Assembly: GCF_001883705.2 (NCBI RefSeq)
Contig: NZ_MDEQ02000002.1
Coordinates: 409,498 to 473,497, forward strand
Length of the DNA: 64,000 nt
Source: Burkholderia catarinensis
GTDB lineage: Bacteria > Pseudomonadota > Gammaproteobacteria > Burkholderiales > Burkholderiaceae
Direction: 5' to 3'
Below the pieces are notes generated by a model. It did not search any database, was not told the origin of the DNA, and saw only the letters and a program-made list of their open reading frames with translations. The translations under genes and the position numbers were made by a program. Shown here one piece after another: positions 17,552 through 25,815 of the stretch (the stretch's first letter is position 1; each line of letters begins with the position of its first letter).

Positions 17552-18355
17552 TCAGTGCTTGCCGTCGGGCGAGCGGTGCTTGTACAGCACGTCCTGATCG
17601 ACGCGGATCAGGTTCTGCCCCGCATCGACGACGAAATCCACGCCGTTGTACGCGTTGCCCGTCAGCAGCAGGATCGCGCTCGCGACGTCGTCGGGGCCCG
17701 CGATGCGCGCGAGCGGCGTCGATGCGCGGCTCGCGTGTTCGAAGTCGGCCTGCGTCTGGTCGTCGCTCGGCAGCATCAGCCCCGGGAATACCGCGTTCAC
17801 GCGCAGCACGGGCGCCGACGACAGCGCGAGCATCTGCGTGAGGTTGCCGAGCGCGGCCTTCGCGACCGTGTAGCTGAAATGGTCGCGGTGAAAGTTTTCC
17901 TTGATCTTCTGGTCGACCACATTCACGACGACGCCCTGCGTGCCGGCCGCACGGGCCCGTTCGTAGAACGCACGCGTGAGCAGGATCGGCGCGCGGCAGT
18001 TGACGGCCCACGCCTGGTCGAACGCCGCGAGGTCGAAGCTCGGGAAATGGTCCTGCCAGAACACCGACGCGTTGTTGACGAGCACGTCGAGGCGCCCGAG
18101 GCGCGCATACACCTGATCGATCAGCGCGGTGATCTGCGCGGCATCCGACAGGTCGGCCTGCAGCGCAACCGAATCGTGCCCGCGTTCGGCGATCGCGCGG
18201 GCGGCCGCCTGCGCGGCATCGGCCGAACGGTCGTAGTGCACCGCGGTGCGATAGCCGTGCGCGGCGAAATACTCGGCGAACGCGCGCCCGGCCCGGCGTG
18301 CGGCGCCGGTCACGAGCACGACGGGCGCATGCGCCGTTTGCTTCGTCTGCTCCAT
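17552..18355 (-). CDS. folM: Pteridine-reductase-like SDR (FolM, dihydromonapterin reductase type)
   Basis: A 267-residue short-chain reductase. The cofactor loop TGAARRAG (residues 16-23) has the arginine pattern of FolM/PTR1 pteridine reductases rather than the usual TGxxxGxG. The active site is Tyr-x3-Lys in FSYTVAKAAL near residue 172. Family members reduce dihydrofolate or dihydromonapterin. Its ATG overlaps the stop of folE by one base (TAATG), so it is translated together with GTP cyclohydrolase I, which makes the pterin precursor. That strongly supports the pterin assignment. The frame is open 49 codons further upstream, but that part is inside folE. Confidence 0.88.
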   Translation of the reverse strand: MEQTKQTAHAPVVLVTGAARRAGRAFAEYFAAHGYRTAVHYDRSADAAQAAARAIAERGHDSVALQADLSDAAQITALIDQVYARLGRLDVLVNNASVFWQDHFPSFDLAAFDQAWAVNCRAPILLTRAFYERARAAGTQGVVVNVVDQKIKENFHRDHFSYTVAKAALGNLTQMLALSSAPVLRVNAVFPGLMLPSDDQTQADFEHASRASTPLARIAGPDDVASAILLLTGNAYNGVDFVVDAGQNLIRVDQDVLYKHRSPDGKH

Positions 18356-18990
18356 TACGTATTCGTCAGGTTGACTGAAGAAGGATTCGCGACGATAGAC
18401 AGGAATTCGCGCCGCGTCGACGGATCGGTGCGGAACGTGCCGAGCATGCGCGACGTGACCATCTCGACGCCCGGCTTGTGCACGCCGCGCGTGGAGATGC
18501 ACTGGTGCGCGGCTTCGAGGATCACGCCGACGCCCTTCGGCTGCAGCACGTCGAACAGCGTATCGGCGATCTGCACGGTCATCTTTTCCTGGATCTGCAG
18601 GCGCTTCGCGAACGCGTCGACGAGGCGCGCGAGCTTCGAGATGCCGACCACGCGATGGTTCGGCAGATACGCGACGTGCGCGCGGCCGATGATCGGCACC
18701 ATGTGGTGCTCGCAGTAGCTCTCGAAGCGGATGTCCTTCAGCACGATCATCTCGTCGTAGCCGTCGACTTCGCTGAACGTGCGAGCGAGGATGTCGCGCG
18801 GCTCCAGCGCATAGCCGGCGAAGAACTGTTCGTATGCGCGCACGACGCGCGCGGGCGTGTCGCGCAGGCCTTCGCGTGCGGGATCGTCGCCGGCCCAGCG
18901 CAACAGCACGCGGACGGCGTCTTCTGCTTCGTCACGGCTCGGCCGGGATGCGGCCGGCTCGGGTTGCGCGGATTTCTTACCCTTACCCAT
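18355..18990 (-). CDS. folE: GTP cyclohydrolase I
   Basis: A 211-residue enzyme that converts GTP to dihydroneopterin triphosphate, the entry to folate and other pterins. Zinc and active-site residues are in [18 protein letters not shown] (near residue 90) and [11 protein letters not shown] (near residue 160). The N-terminal 20 residues are basic and variable. Its last codon overlaps the folM start by one base. In Burkholderia more than one folE copy is common, so this pair may serve a pterin other than folate, for example tetrahydromonapterin as a hydroxylase cofactor. That is inference. Confidence 0.95.
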   Translation of the reverse strand: MGKGKKSAQPEPAASRPSRDEAEDAVRVLLRWAGDDPAREGLRDTPARVVRAYEQFFAGYALEPRDILARTFSEVDGYDEMIVLKDIRFESYCEHHMVPIIGRAHVAYLPNHRVVGISKLARLVDAFAKRLQIQEKMTVQIADTLFDVLQPKGVGVILEAAHQCISTRGVHKPGVEMVTSRMLGTFRTDPSTRREFLSIVANPSSVNLTNT

Positions 18991-19082
18991 GTAGTGGCTC
19001 CATCGAAGACCGCCTGCGGCGGCCGGTATCCGGCAATTGTTTCATGCTTTCGCGGGTCGTGCGTGCGGCCTGCCGCTCACCT

Positions 19083-20009
19083 TTACTTCGGCCATTCGTC
19101 CTGCTCGTCGTTGAACAGCGACGCGACGACGCCGCGCAGCCACGCGGTGCGCGGATCGTTGTGGTACTTGCGATGCCAGTGCTGCTTCAGGTCGAAGCGC
19201 GGCAGTGCGAGCGGCGGCTCGACCGGCACGATGAACGCGTGCTCGGCCGCATACGCATAACCGATCGCATGCGGCACCGTCGCGATCAGGTCGGTGCGGC
19301 TCAGGATGAACGGCAGGCTCATGAAGTGCGGCGTCTCGAGCACCGCGCGGCGCTGCATGCGCTGCTTCGCGAGATATTTCTCGAGCACCTCCTGGCTGCG
19401 CCCTTCGGCGCGCACCACCGCGTGCCCGCACGCGAGGAACTGCTCGACCGTGAACGGCGGCGCCTGCTCGAACGGATGGCCGCGCCGCATCAGGCACACG
19501 AACCGGTGCGTGAACAACCGCTGCTGGAAGAAGTTGTTGCCGTCGAGATCGGGGAAGTAGCCGACCGCGAGATCGATCGACCCGGCTTCGAGGCCGCGTC
19601 CGACTTCGTCGTGCGCGGGCGAGACCGAACGCAGGTTCGCATGCGGCGCGTGCGCCGCGAACGCCTGCAGCAGCTTCGGCAGGAACACGATCTCGCCGAC
19701 GTCCGACAGCGCGATCGAGAACGTATGCGTGCTCGCGGCCGGGTCGAAGTCGTGCGGTGCGACGAGGCCGCGCTCGATCTGCGCGAGCGCGTCGCGGGCG
19801 GCCGGCAGCAGCGCGAGGGCGCGCGGCGTCGGCTCCATCCCGCGCGACGTGCGCACGAACAGCGGATCGCCGAAATACTCGCGCAGGCGGCCGAGCGCCG
19901 TGCTTACGCGCGGCTGGCTCACGCCGAGCAGATCGCCCGCGCGGCTCACGTTGCGGGTGTCGTCGAGCGCGACGAGGTAGGGAATCAGGTTCAGATCGAG
20001 CGTATCCAT
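19083..20009 (-). CDS. LysR family regulator divergent from pobA
   Basis: A 308-residue LysR regulator. The helix-turn-helix GDLLGVSQPRVSTALGRLRE lies at about residues 26-45, and the effector domain spans residues 90-300. The start is taken as the ATG at 20009; a GTG codon directly before it is also possible. It is divergent from pobA across 116 bases that include AT-rich TATACAACATAT near 20036-20047, a plausible binding region. It is probably the local activator of pobA with 4-hydroxybenzoate as effector. This differs from the AraC-type PobR of pseudomonads, so the assignment rests on position. Confidence 0.82.
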   Translation of the reverse strand: MDTLDLNLIPYLVALDDTRNVSRAGDLLGVSQPRVSTALGRLREYFGDPLFVRTSRGMEPTPRALALLPAARDALAQIERGLVAPHDFDPAASTHTFSIALSDVGEIVFLPKLLQAFAAHAPHANLRSVSPAHDEVGRGLEAGSIDLAVGYFPDLDGNNFFQQRLFTHRFVCLMRRGHPFEQAPPFTVEQFLACGHAVVRAEGRSQEVLEKYLAKQRMQRRAVLETPHFMSLPFILSRTDLIATVPHAIGYAYAAEHAFIVPVEPPLALPRFDLKQHWHRKYHNDPRTAWLRGVVASLFNDEQDEWPK

Positions 20010-20125
20010 CACCGGGCCAATATCTTCAAAACGTATACAACATATCTCCTGAATCGCGTTGCCGAATAGTCGGGAAAGCGCTCAAATGTATTCCATTACT
20101 CGAACCAAAGTTCTGGAGACGAACA

Positions 20126-21358
20126 ATGCGCACCCAAGTCGCGATCATCGGCGCCGGCCCGTCCGGCCTTCTGCTTTCCCATCTGCTGCGCCTGCAAGGC
20201 GTCGATTCCATCCTCGTCGAAGCGCGTTCGCGCGAGTACTGCGAGAACCGGATCCGCGCCGGCGTGCTGGAGCAGGGCACGGTCGACACGCTGAACGAAG
20301 CCGGCCTCGGCGACCGGATGCGCCGCGAAGGGCTCGAACATCACGGCATCGAGCTGCTGTTCGACGGCCGGCGCCATCGCATCGACCTGTCCGCGCTGAC
20401 CGGCGGGCGCGCGATCACCGTCTACAGCCAGCACGAAGTCGTGCGCGACCTGATCGCGGCGGGCGTCGAGCACGGCCACCAGATGCACTTCGAAGTCAGC
20501 GACGTCGCGCTGCACGACGTCGAAGGCGAGCACCCGTTCGTCACGTTCAAGCACGCAGACGGCCGCGCGGACCGCATCGACTGCGACTACGTCGCCGGCT
20601 GCGACGGCTTCCACGGCATCGCGCGCCAGACGATTCCCGCCGAGCGGCTGAACACGTTCGAGCGTGTCTACCCGTTCGCGTGGCTCGGTATCCTTGCCGA
20701 CGCGGCGCCGTCGCTCGACGAACTCGTCTACGCGCATCACGACAACGGCTTCGCGCTGTTCTCGATGCGCTCGCCGACGGTCACGCGCCTGTACCTGCAG
20801 TGCAAGCCCGACGAAAACCTCGCCGAATGGTCCGACGCGCGGATCTGGGACGAATTGCACACGCGCTTCTCGAACGACACGGGCTGGACGCCGACCGAGG
20901 GCCTGATCACGCAGAAAAGCGTGACGCCGATGCGCAGCTTCGTGTCGGAGACGATGCAGCACGGGCGCCTCTTCCTCGCCGGCGACGCCGCGCACATCGT
21001 GCCGCCGACCGGTGCGAAGGGGATGAACCTCGCGGTGGCCGACGTCCGCGCGCTGTCCCGCGCGCTCGGCGCGCGCTACCGGACGGGCGACGCGACGCTG
21101 CTCGACACGTATTCGGCAACCTGTCTCGAACGCGTGTGGCGCGCCGAGCATTTCTCGTACTTCATGACGAACATGCTGCACTCGTCCCCGGAAGACTCGC
21201 CGTTCGTCAATCGCCTGAAGTTTGCCGAACTGAAATACGTGACGCGCTCGCGGGCCGCCGCGCAGTCGCTCGCCGAAAACTACGTCGGATTGCCATTCGA
21301 CGACGTGGCAGCCCCCGAGGCAACCCGCCTTGACAACGCGCTGTGCGCGACTCTATGA
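20126..21358 (+). CDS. pobA: 4-hydroxybenzoate 3-monooxygenase
   Basis: A 410-residue FAD enzyme that hydroxylates 4-hydroxybenzoate to protocatechuate with NADPH and oxygen. Visible motifs are the FAD-binding IIGAGPSGLLLSHLL (residues 7-21), the DG motif CDYVAGCDGFHG (near residue 155) and the GD motif FLAGDAAHIVPPTGAKGMN (near residue 285). GGAG lies eight bases before the ATG at 20126; the frame is open far upstream but that part is the antisense of the LysR gene. It supplies protocatechuate for the beta-ketoadipate genes that follow, though pcaGH is not in this window. Confidence 0.97.
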   Translation: MRTQVAIIGAGPSGLLLSHLLRLQGVDSILVEARSREYCENRIRAGVLEQGTVDTLNEAGLGDRMRREGLEHHGIELLFDGRRHRIDLSALTGGRAITVYSQHEVVRDLIAAGVEHGHQMHFEVSDVALHDVEGEHPFVTFKHADGRADRIDCDYVAGCDGFHGIARQTIPAERLNTFERVYPFAWLGILADAAPSLDELVYAHHDNGFALFSMRSPTVTRLYLQCKPDENLAEWSDARIWDELHTRFSNDTGWTPTEGLITQKSVTPMRSFVSETMQHGRLFLAGDAAHIVPPTGAKGMNLAVADVRALSRALGARYRTGDATLLDTYSATCLERVWRAEHFSYFMTNMLHSSPEDSPFVNRLKFAELKYVTRSRAAAQSLAENYVGLPFDDVAAPEATRLDNALCATL

Positions 21359-21370
21359 TCGACCCCGACG

Positions 21371-21404
21371 TTCGCTAATCGAATCGATGTTCGAATAACG
21401 AACA
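21371..21404 (+). promoter_or_regulatory. Twin operator upstream of pcaI, PcaR-type
   Basis: Two inverted repeats with five-base centres stand 19 bases apart: TTCG-CTAAT-CGAA at 21371..21383 and TGTTCG-AATAA-CGAACA at 21388..21404. IclR-type regulators PcaR and PcaU are known to bind palindromes plus a direct repeat of GTTCG-like sequence in front of pca genes, so this is most likely the PcaR site. The sites are about 100 bases before the pcaI start. Confidence 0.75.
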
Positions 21405-21504
21405 AAACCGGGGTCCGGCACCAGGCCCCCGGCGCGGCACGCGGCACGCGCGTGTCCCCTCGACAGGCCGCGCATCGTGCCGCGGGTTCGTATCAGGAAG
21501 AGAC

Positions 21505-22221
21505 ATGGTCAACAAGATTTTCGAATCGCTTCAGTCGGCGGTTGCCGACGTCCACGATGGCGCGACAATCATGATCGGCGGCTTCGGCACGGCCGGCATG
21601 CCGTCCGAGCTGATCGACGCGCTGATCGAGCAGGGCGCGCGCGACCTGACGATCGTCAACAACAACGCGGGCAACGGCGAGACGGGTCTCGCGGCGCTGC
21701 TCAAGGCGAAGCAGGTGCGCAAGATCATCTGCTCGTTCCCGCGCCAGAGCGACTCGCAGGTATTCGACGCGCTGTACCGCGCGGGCGAGATCGAGCTGGA
21801 GCTCGTGCCGCAGGGCAACCTCGCGGAGCGCATCCGCGCGGCGGGCGCCGGCATCGGCGGCTTCTTCACGCCGACGGGTTATGGCACCAAGCTCGCCGAA
21901 GGCAAGGAAACGCGCGTGATCGACGGCAAGCCGTATGTGTTCGAGACGCCGATCCACGCCGATTTCGCGCTCGTGAAGGCATACAAGGGCGATCGCTGGG
22001 GCAATCTCGTGTTTCGCAAGACCGCGCGCAACTTCGGGCCGATCATGGCCAGCGCCGCGAAGGTCGCGATCGTGCAGGTGTCGGAAGTCGTGCCGCTCGG
22101 CGCGCTGAACCCGGAACACATTGTGACGCCGGGCATTTTCGTTCAGCGCGTGGTCGAAGTGCCGCAGGCCGCGCACGCGGCCGAGCTGGCCGCCGAACGT
22201 GCCGCATCCCAAGCCGCCTGA
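21505..22221 (+). CDS. pcaI: 3-oxoadipate CoA-transferase subunit A
   Basis: A 238-residue alpha subunit of succinyl-CoA:3-oxoadipate CoA-transferase. The CoA-transferase I signature GGFGTAGMPSELIDAL (residues about 25-40) and SFPRQSDSQVFDALY near 80 are diagnostic. AGGAAGAGAC precedes the ATG. It pairs with pcaJ 68 bases downstream; the gap holds a structured leader. The enzyme activates 3-oxoadipate for thiolysis by PcaF, which is not encoded here. Control by a PcaR-like protein is suggested by the operators upstream. Confidence 0.95.
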   Translation: MVNKIFESLQSAVADVHDGATIMIGGFGTAGMPSELIDALIEQGARDLTIVNNNAGNGETGLAALLKAKQVRKIICSFPRQSDSQVFDALYRAGEIELELVPQGNLAERIRAAGAGIGGFFTPTGYGTKLAEGKETRVIDGKPYVFETPIHADFALVKAYKGDRWGNLVFRKTARNFGPIMASAAKVAIVQVSEVVPLGALNPEHIVTPGIFVQRVVEVPQAAHAAELAAERAASQAA

Positions 22222-22232
22222 CTGCCCTGAAC

Positions 22233-22279
22233 TTTGTATGGGACCGGAGTAAGCGCTGAAGCGCCAACTCCGGTCGACA
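22233..22279 (+). repeat. Hairpin leader element, copy A, in front of pcaJ
   Basis: A 47-base element beginning CTTTGTATGGGACC and ending GGTCGACA. It folds into a perfect outer stem GACCGGAGT/ACTCCGGTC with an inner stem GCGC-TGAA-GCGC. It ends about ten bases before the pcaJ start and directly before the purine-rich ribosome binding site. A second copy stands before the transporter gene at 25754. The two copies differ at six positions; one pair (G-C to A-T) keeps the outer stem intact, the mark of a conserved RNA fold. Confidence 0.85.
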
Positions 22280-22289
22280 GGAAATCAAA

Positions 22290-22946
22290 ATGAAACGACT
22301 GACCCGCGATGAAATGGCGAAGCGCGTCGCCCAGGACATCCCCGAAGGCGCGTACGTGAACCTCGGCATCGGCGTGCCGACGCTGGTGGCGAACCACCTT
22401 GACCCGAGCAAGGAAATCTTCCTGCACAGCGAGAACGGGCTGCTCGGCATGGGCCCCGCACCCGCGCCCGGCGAGGAAGACGACGAACTGATCAACGCCG
22501 GCAAGCAGCACGTGACGCTGCTCACCGGCGGCGCGTATTTCCACCATTCGGATTCGTTCGCGATGATGCGCGGCGGCCACCTCGACTACTGCGTGCTCGG
22601 CGCGTTCCAGGTGTCCGCGCACGGCGACCTCGCGAACTGGCATACGGGCGCGCCCGATGCGATTCCGGCCGTCGGCGGCGCGATGGATCTCGCGATCGGC
22701 GCGAAGCAGGTGTTCGTGATGATGGAGCACCTGACGAAGCAGGGCGAGAGCAAGATCGTCGCGCAGTGCTCGTATCCGGTCACCGGCGTGCAATGCGTGA
22801 GCCGCATCTATACGGATCTCGCCGTGCTCGACGTGACGGCCGACGGCCTCGCGGTGACCGAGATCTTCACCGACCTGTCGTTCGACGAACTGCAGAAGCT
22901 GACCGGCGTGCCGCTGATCGACGCGACGCCCAAGGCCGCCGCCTGA
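22290..22946 (+). CDS. pcaJ: 3-oxoadipate CoA-transferase subunit B
   Basis: A 218-residue beta subunit of the 3-oxoadipate CoA-transferase. The catalytic glutamate lies in LHSENGLLGMG (near residue 50), the CoA-ester-forming residue of class I transferases. The N-terminal part YVNLGIGVPTLVANHL is typical. It works as a heterodimer or heterotetramer with PcaI. Its leader carries a strong hairpin that leaves only a short purine-rich stretch before the ATG, so translation initiation could be modulated independently of pcaI. Confidence 0.95.
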   Translation: MKRLTRDEMAKRVAQDIPEGAYVNLGIGVPTLVANHLDPSKEIFLHSENGLLGMGPAPAPGEEDDELINAGKQHVTLLTGGAYFHHSDSFAMMRGGHLDYCVLGAFQVSAHGDLANWHTGAPDAIPAVGGAMDLAIGAKQVFVMMEHLTKQGESKIVAQCSYPVTGVQCVSRIYTDLAVLDVTADGLAVTEIFTDLSFDELQKLTGVPLIDATPKAAA

Positions 22947-23034
22947 ACCGCAGGCGTGCCGGCGCGCGCGGTCGTGCGCACGCCGGCACGCTTGGGTGGA
23001 CAATAGGCGTACGCCGTTTCCCCAATCTGATGCC

Positions 23035-24408
23035 ATGCTCGAAGACAGCGCCCGCCTGACCTCCCTCATCTGCGGCACCGAGCCGCTCAACCGGATCTGG
23101 TCGCCCCGCGCGACGATCCAGCGGATGCTCGACGTCGAGGCCGCGCTTGCGCGTGCGCTCGCCGCGCAGCAGGTGATTCCCGCTGCCGCGGTCGCGCCGA
23201 TCGAACGCGCGTGCGATGCCGGCCGGCTCGACGCCGATGCGCTCGCGCACGGCGCGGCGCTCGGCGGCAATCTCGCGATTCCGCTCGTCAAGCAGCTCAC
23301 CGCGCAGGTGAAGGCCGACGACCCCGAGGCCGCGAAGTTCGTGCACTGGGGCGCGACGAGCCAGGACATCATCGATACCGCGACCGTGCTGCAACTGCGC
23401 GACACGCTCGACGTGCTCGAGCCGATGCTCGACGAAGCGTGCGCATCGCTCGCGGCGCTCGCGCGCACGCATCGCGCGACGCCGATGATCGGCCGCACGT
23501 GGCTGCAGCAGGCGCTGCCGATCACGCTCGGCCTGAAATTCGCCCAGTGGCTCGATGCGCTGCTGCGTCATCGCGCGCGCTTCGCCGAATTGCGTGCGCG
23601 CGTGCTGGTGCTGCAGTTCGGCGGCGCGGCCGGCACGCTCGCGAGCCTGCGCGAGCACGCGGGCGGCGTGACGGCCGCGCTCGCGGCCGACCTGCAACTC
23701 GCGGTGCCCGCCGTGCCGTGGCATACACAGCGCGACCGCATCGCGGAAGCCGCGTCTTGCTTCGGGATGCTGACGGGCACGCTCGGCAAGATCGCGCGCG
23801 ACGTGTCGCTGCAGATGCAGACCGAAGTCGGCGAGCTCGGCGAACCGGCCGCTGCAGGCAAGGGCGGCTCGTCGACGATGCCGCACAAGCGCAACCCGGT
23901 CGGCTGCGCGGCCGTGCTGACGGCCGCCGTGCGTGCGCCGGGCCTCGTCGCGACCGTGTTCGCGGGGATGGTGCAGGAGCACGAGCGCGCGCTCGGCGGC
24001 TGGCAGGCCGAATGGGATGCGTTGCCCGACCTCGCGCGCCTGACGGGCGGCGCGCTCGCGCAGATCGCGCAGATCGTCGCGGGCCTCGACGTCAATACCG
24101 AACGCCTGGCCGCGAACCTCGACCTGACGCACGGGCTGATCCTCGGCGAAGCCGTGATGCTGGCGCTCGGCGACCGGATCGGCCGGCTCGATGCGCATCA
24201 CGTCGTCGAGCACGCGTCGAAGGAAGCCGTGCGCACGGGCGCGACGCTGTTCGACGTGCTCGCCGCCGATGCGACCGTGGCGGCCCACCTGTCGCGCGAC
24301 GCGCTCGCGCGGCTGCTCGATCCCGCACATTATGTCGGCGAGGCGCAGGCCTATGTCGACGCCGTGCTCGCGCTGCACGCGGGCACGATCCAACCAGGAG
24401 AACATTGA
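23035..24408 (+). CDS. pcaB: 3-carboxy-cis,cis-muconate cycloisomerase
   Basis: A 457-residue fumarase/aspartase superfamily enzyme that cyclises 3-carboxymuconate to 4-carboxymuconolactone. The superfamily signature GSSTMPHKRNPVG is near residue 280, the catalytic loop, with earlier motifs HWGATSQDIIDTA near 105 and GRTWLQQALPI near 150. I prefer the ATG at 23035, where the conserved N-terminus LTSLICGTEPLNRIW starts; an upstream in-frame GTG at 22996 is possible. Its stop overlaps the pcaD start by one base (TGATG). Confidence 0.94.
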   Translation: MLEDSARLTSLICGTEPLNRIWSPRATIQRMLDVEAALARALAAQQVIPAAAVAPIERACDAGRLDADALAHGAALGGNLAIPLVKQLTAQVKADDPEAAKFVHWGATSQDIIDTATVLQLRDTLDVLEPMLDEACASLAALARTHRATPMIGRTWLQQALPITLGLKFAQWLDALLRHRARFAELRARVLVLQFGGAAGTLASLREHAGGVTAALAADLQLAVPAVPWHTQRDRIAEAASCFGMLTGTLGKIARDVSLQMQTEVGELGEPAAAGKGGSSTMPHKRNPVGCAAVLTAAVRAPGLVATVFAGMVQEHERALGGWQAEWDALPDLARLTGGALAQIAQIVAGLDVNTERLAANLDLTHGLILGEAVMLALGDRIGRLDAHHVVEHASKEAVRTGATLFDVLAADATVAAHLSRDALARLLDPAHYVGEAQAYVDAVLALHAGTIQPGEH

Positions 24409-25193
24409 TGCCTTTCGCCACTGTCAACGGCGTGAAACTGCATTACCGGATCGACCGTGCCGCGCGCGACGACGCGCCGTGGCTCGTCTTCTCGAACTCG
24501 CTCGGCGCCGACCTGCAGATGTGGGCGCCGCAGATCCGTCCGCTCACGCAGCACTTCAACATCCTGCGCTACGACACGCGCGGCCACGGCCATTCCGATG
24601 CGCCGGCCGGTTCGTACACGGTCGAGCAACTCGCCGGCGACGTGATCGGCCTGCTCGACCACGTCGGCATCGAACGCGCGCATTTCTGCGGGATCTCGAT
24701 GGGCGGGCTGACGGGCGCCGCGCTGGCCGCGCGCTACCCGTCGCGCATCGTGCGCGCGGTGCTGTCGAATACCGCCGCGAAGATCGGCTCGCCGGAAGTA
24801 TGGGCGCCGCGTGCGCAGAAGGCGCGCGCCGAAGGGATGGCCGCGCTCGCCGACGCCGTGCTGCCGCGCTGGTTCACCGACGCATTCGTCGAACGCGAGC
24901 CGCGCCTGTTCGATGCGATCCGCGACACCTTCGTGCATACCGACAAGGATGGTTACGCGGCGAACTGCGACGCGCTGAACGCGGCCGACCTGCGCGAGGA
25001 AGTGAAAGGCATCGCGCTGCCGGTGCTCGTCGTGACCGGCGCGAAGGACATGTCGACGCCGCCCGACCAGGGTCGTGCGCTGGCTGCCGCGATTCCCGGC
25101 GCGCGTCACGTCGAATTCGACGCCGCGCACATTTCCAACATCGAGTGCACCGACGGTTTCAACCGCGCGCTGCTCGAATTCCTGACCGCGTGA
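24408..25193 (+). CDS. pcaD: 3-oxoadipate enol-lactonase
   Basis: A 261-residue alpha/beta hydrolase that opens 3-oxoadipate enol-lactone. The nucleophile Ser is in GISMGG (near residue 93), the acid Asp is probably in TGAKDMSTP near residue 210, and the His is in DAAHISNIE near residue 238. AGGAG precedes the ATG, which overlaps the pcaB stop. It is followed after ten bases by pcaC as a separate gene; some relatives have a fused pcaDC (pcaL), which is not the case here. Confidence 0.95.
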   Translation: MPFATVNGVKLHYRIDRAARDDAPWLVFSNSLGADLQMWAPQIRPLTQHFNILRYDTRGHGHSDAPAGSYTVEQLAGDVIGLLDHVGIERAHFCGISMGGLTGAALAARYPSRIVRAVLSNTAAKIGSPEVWAPRAQKARAEGMAALADAVLPRWFTDAFVEREPRLFDAIRDTFVHTDKDGYAANCDALNAADLREEVKGIALPVLVVTGAKDMSTPPDQGRALAAAIPGARHVEFDAAHISNIECTDGFNRALLEFLTA

Positions 25194-25203
25194 GGCACCG
25201 ACG

Positions 25204-25596
25204 ATGGACGACCAGCAACGTTATGAAGCAGGGATGAAGGTGCGTCGCGCGGTGCTCGGCGATGCGCACGTCGACCGTTCGATCGAGAACCGCACCGAGG
25301 TGACCGACGAATTCCAGAACCTGATCACGCGCTATGCATGGGGCGAGATCTGGACGCGCGACGGCCTGCCGCGCCATACGCGCAGCCTGCTGACCGTCGC
25401 GATGATGGTGGCGCTGAACCGCGGCGAGGAACTGGCGCTGCACCTGCGCGCCGCGCGCAACAACGGCGTGACGCGCGACGAGATCAAGGAAGTGCTGCTG
25501 CAGACCGCGATCTATTGCGGCGTGCCGGCCGCGAATTCCGCGTTCCATCTCGCGGACAGGATTTTCAAGGAACAGGATGGGGCCGCGGCCGGTTAA
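25204..25596 (+). CDS. pcaC: 4-carboxymuconolactone decarboxylase
   Basis: A 130-residue AhpD-fold enzyme that decarboxylates 4-carboxymuconolactone to the enol-lactone used by PcaD. The family motif WTRDGLPRHTRSLLTVAMM lies near residues 53-70 and EVLLQTAIYCGVPAANSAF near 98-116. It is the last enzyme gene of the pca run; a 219-base gap with a leader element separates it from the transporter gene. Length is exactly normal for stand-alone PcaC. Confidence 0.95.
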   Translation: MDDQQRYEAGMKVRRAVLGDAHVDRSIENRTEVTDEFQNLITRYAWGEIWTRDGLPRHTRSLLTVAMMVALNRGEELALHLRAARNNGVTRDEIKEVLLQTAIYCGVPAANSAFHLADRIFKEQDGAAAG

Positions 25597-25753
25597 GCGC
25601 CGGCAGTGACCCGATCACGCGGCCCGCTGACGTTGACGGGCCGTCGACGAAGCAATCACGCGCCGGCAGAGCATCGGCGCGCGGCGCACCGGATGACCGG
25701 TGCGCGAACAATGGCAAGACGCGGTTCCGAGGCCGCGTCGCTTAAAACTATCA

Positions 25754-25800
25754 GCTTTGCATGGGACCAGAGTAGGCGCTGAAGCGCTAACTCTGGTCGA
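25754..25800 (+). repeat. Hairpin leader element, copy B, in front of the PcaK-like gene
   Basis: This matches copy A at 22233 over 47 bases: CTTTGCATGGGACC at the start, GGTCGACA at the end, inner stem GCGC-TGAA-GCGC, outer stem GACCAGAGT/ACTCTGGTC. The base pair that differs from copy A is changed on both sides, so the fold is preserved. It ends a few bases before AAAGGAG, the ribosome binding site of the transporter gene, as in copy A. Confidence 0.85.
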
Positions 25801-25815
25801 CAAAGGAGACTCGCG

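Noticed and set aside
23211..24407. Plus-strand frame in another phase running through pcaB and joining pcaD
   Set aside because: The pcaB frame carries the superfamily signature; the alternative is arginine-rich and without motifs.
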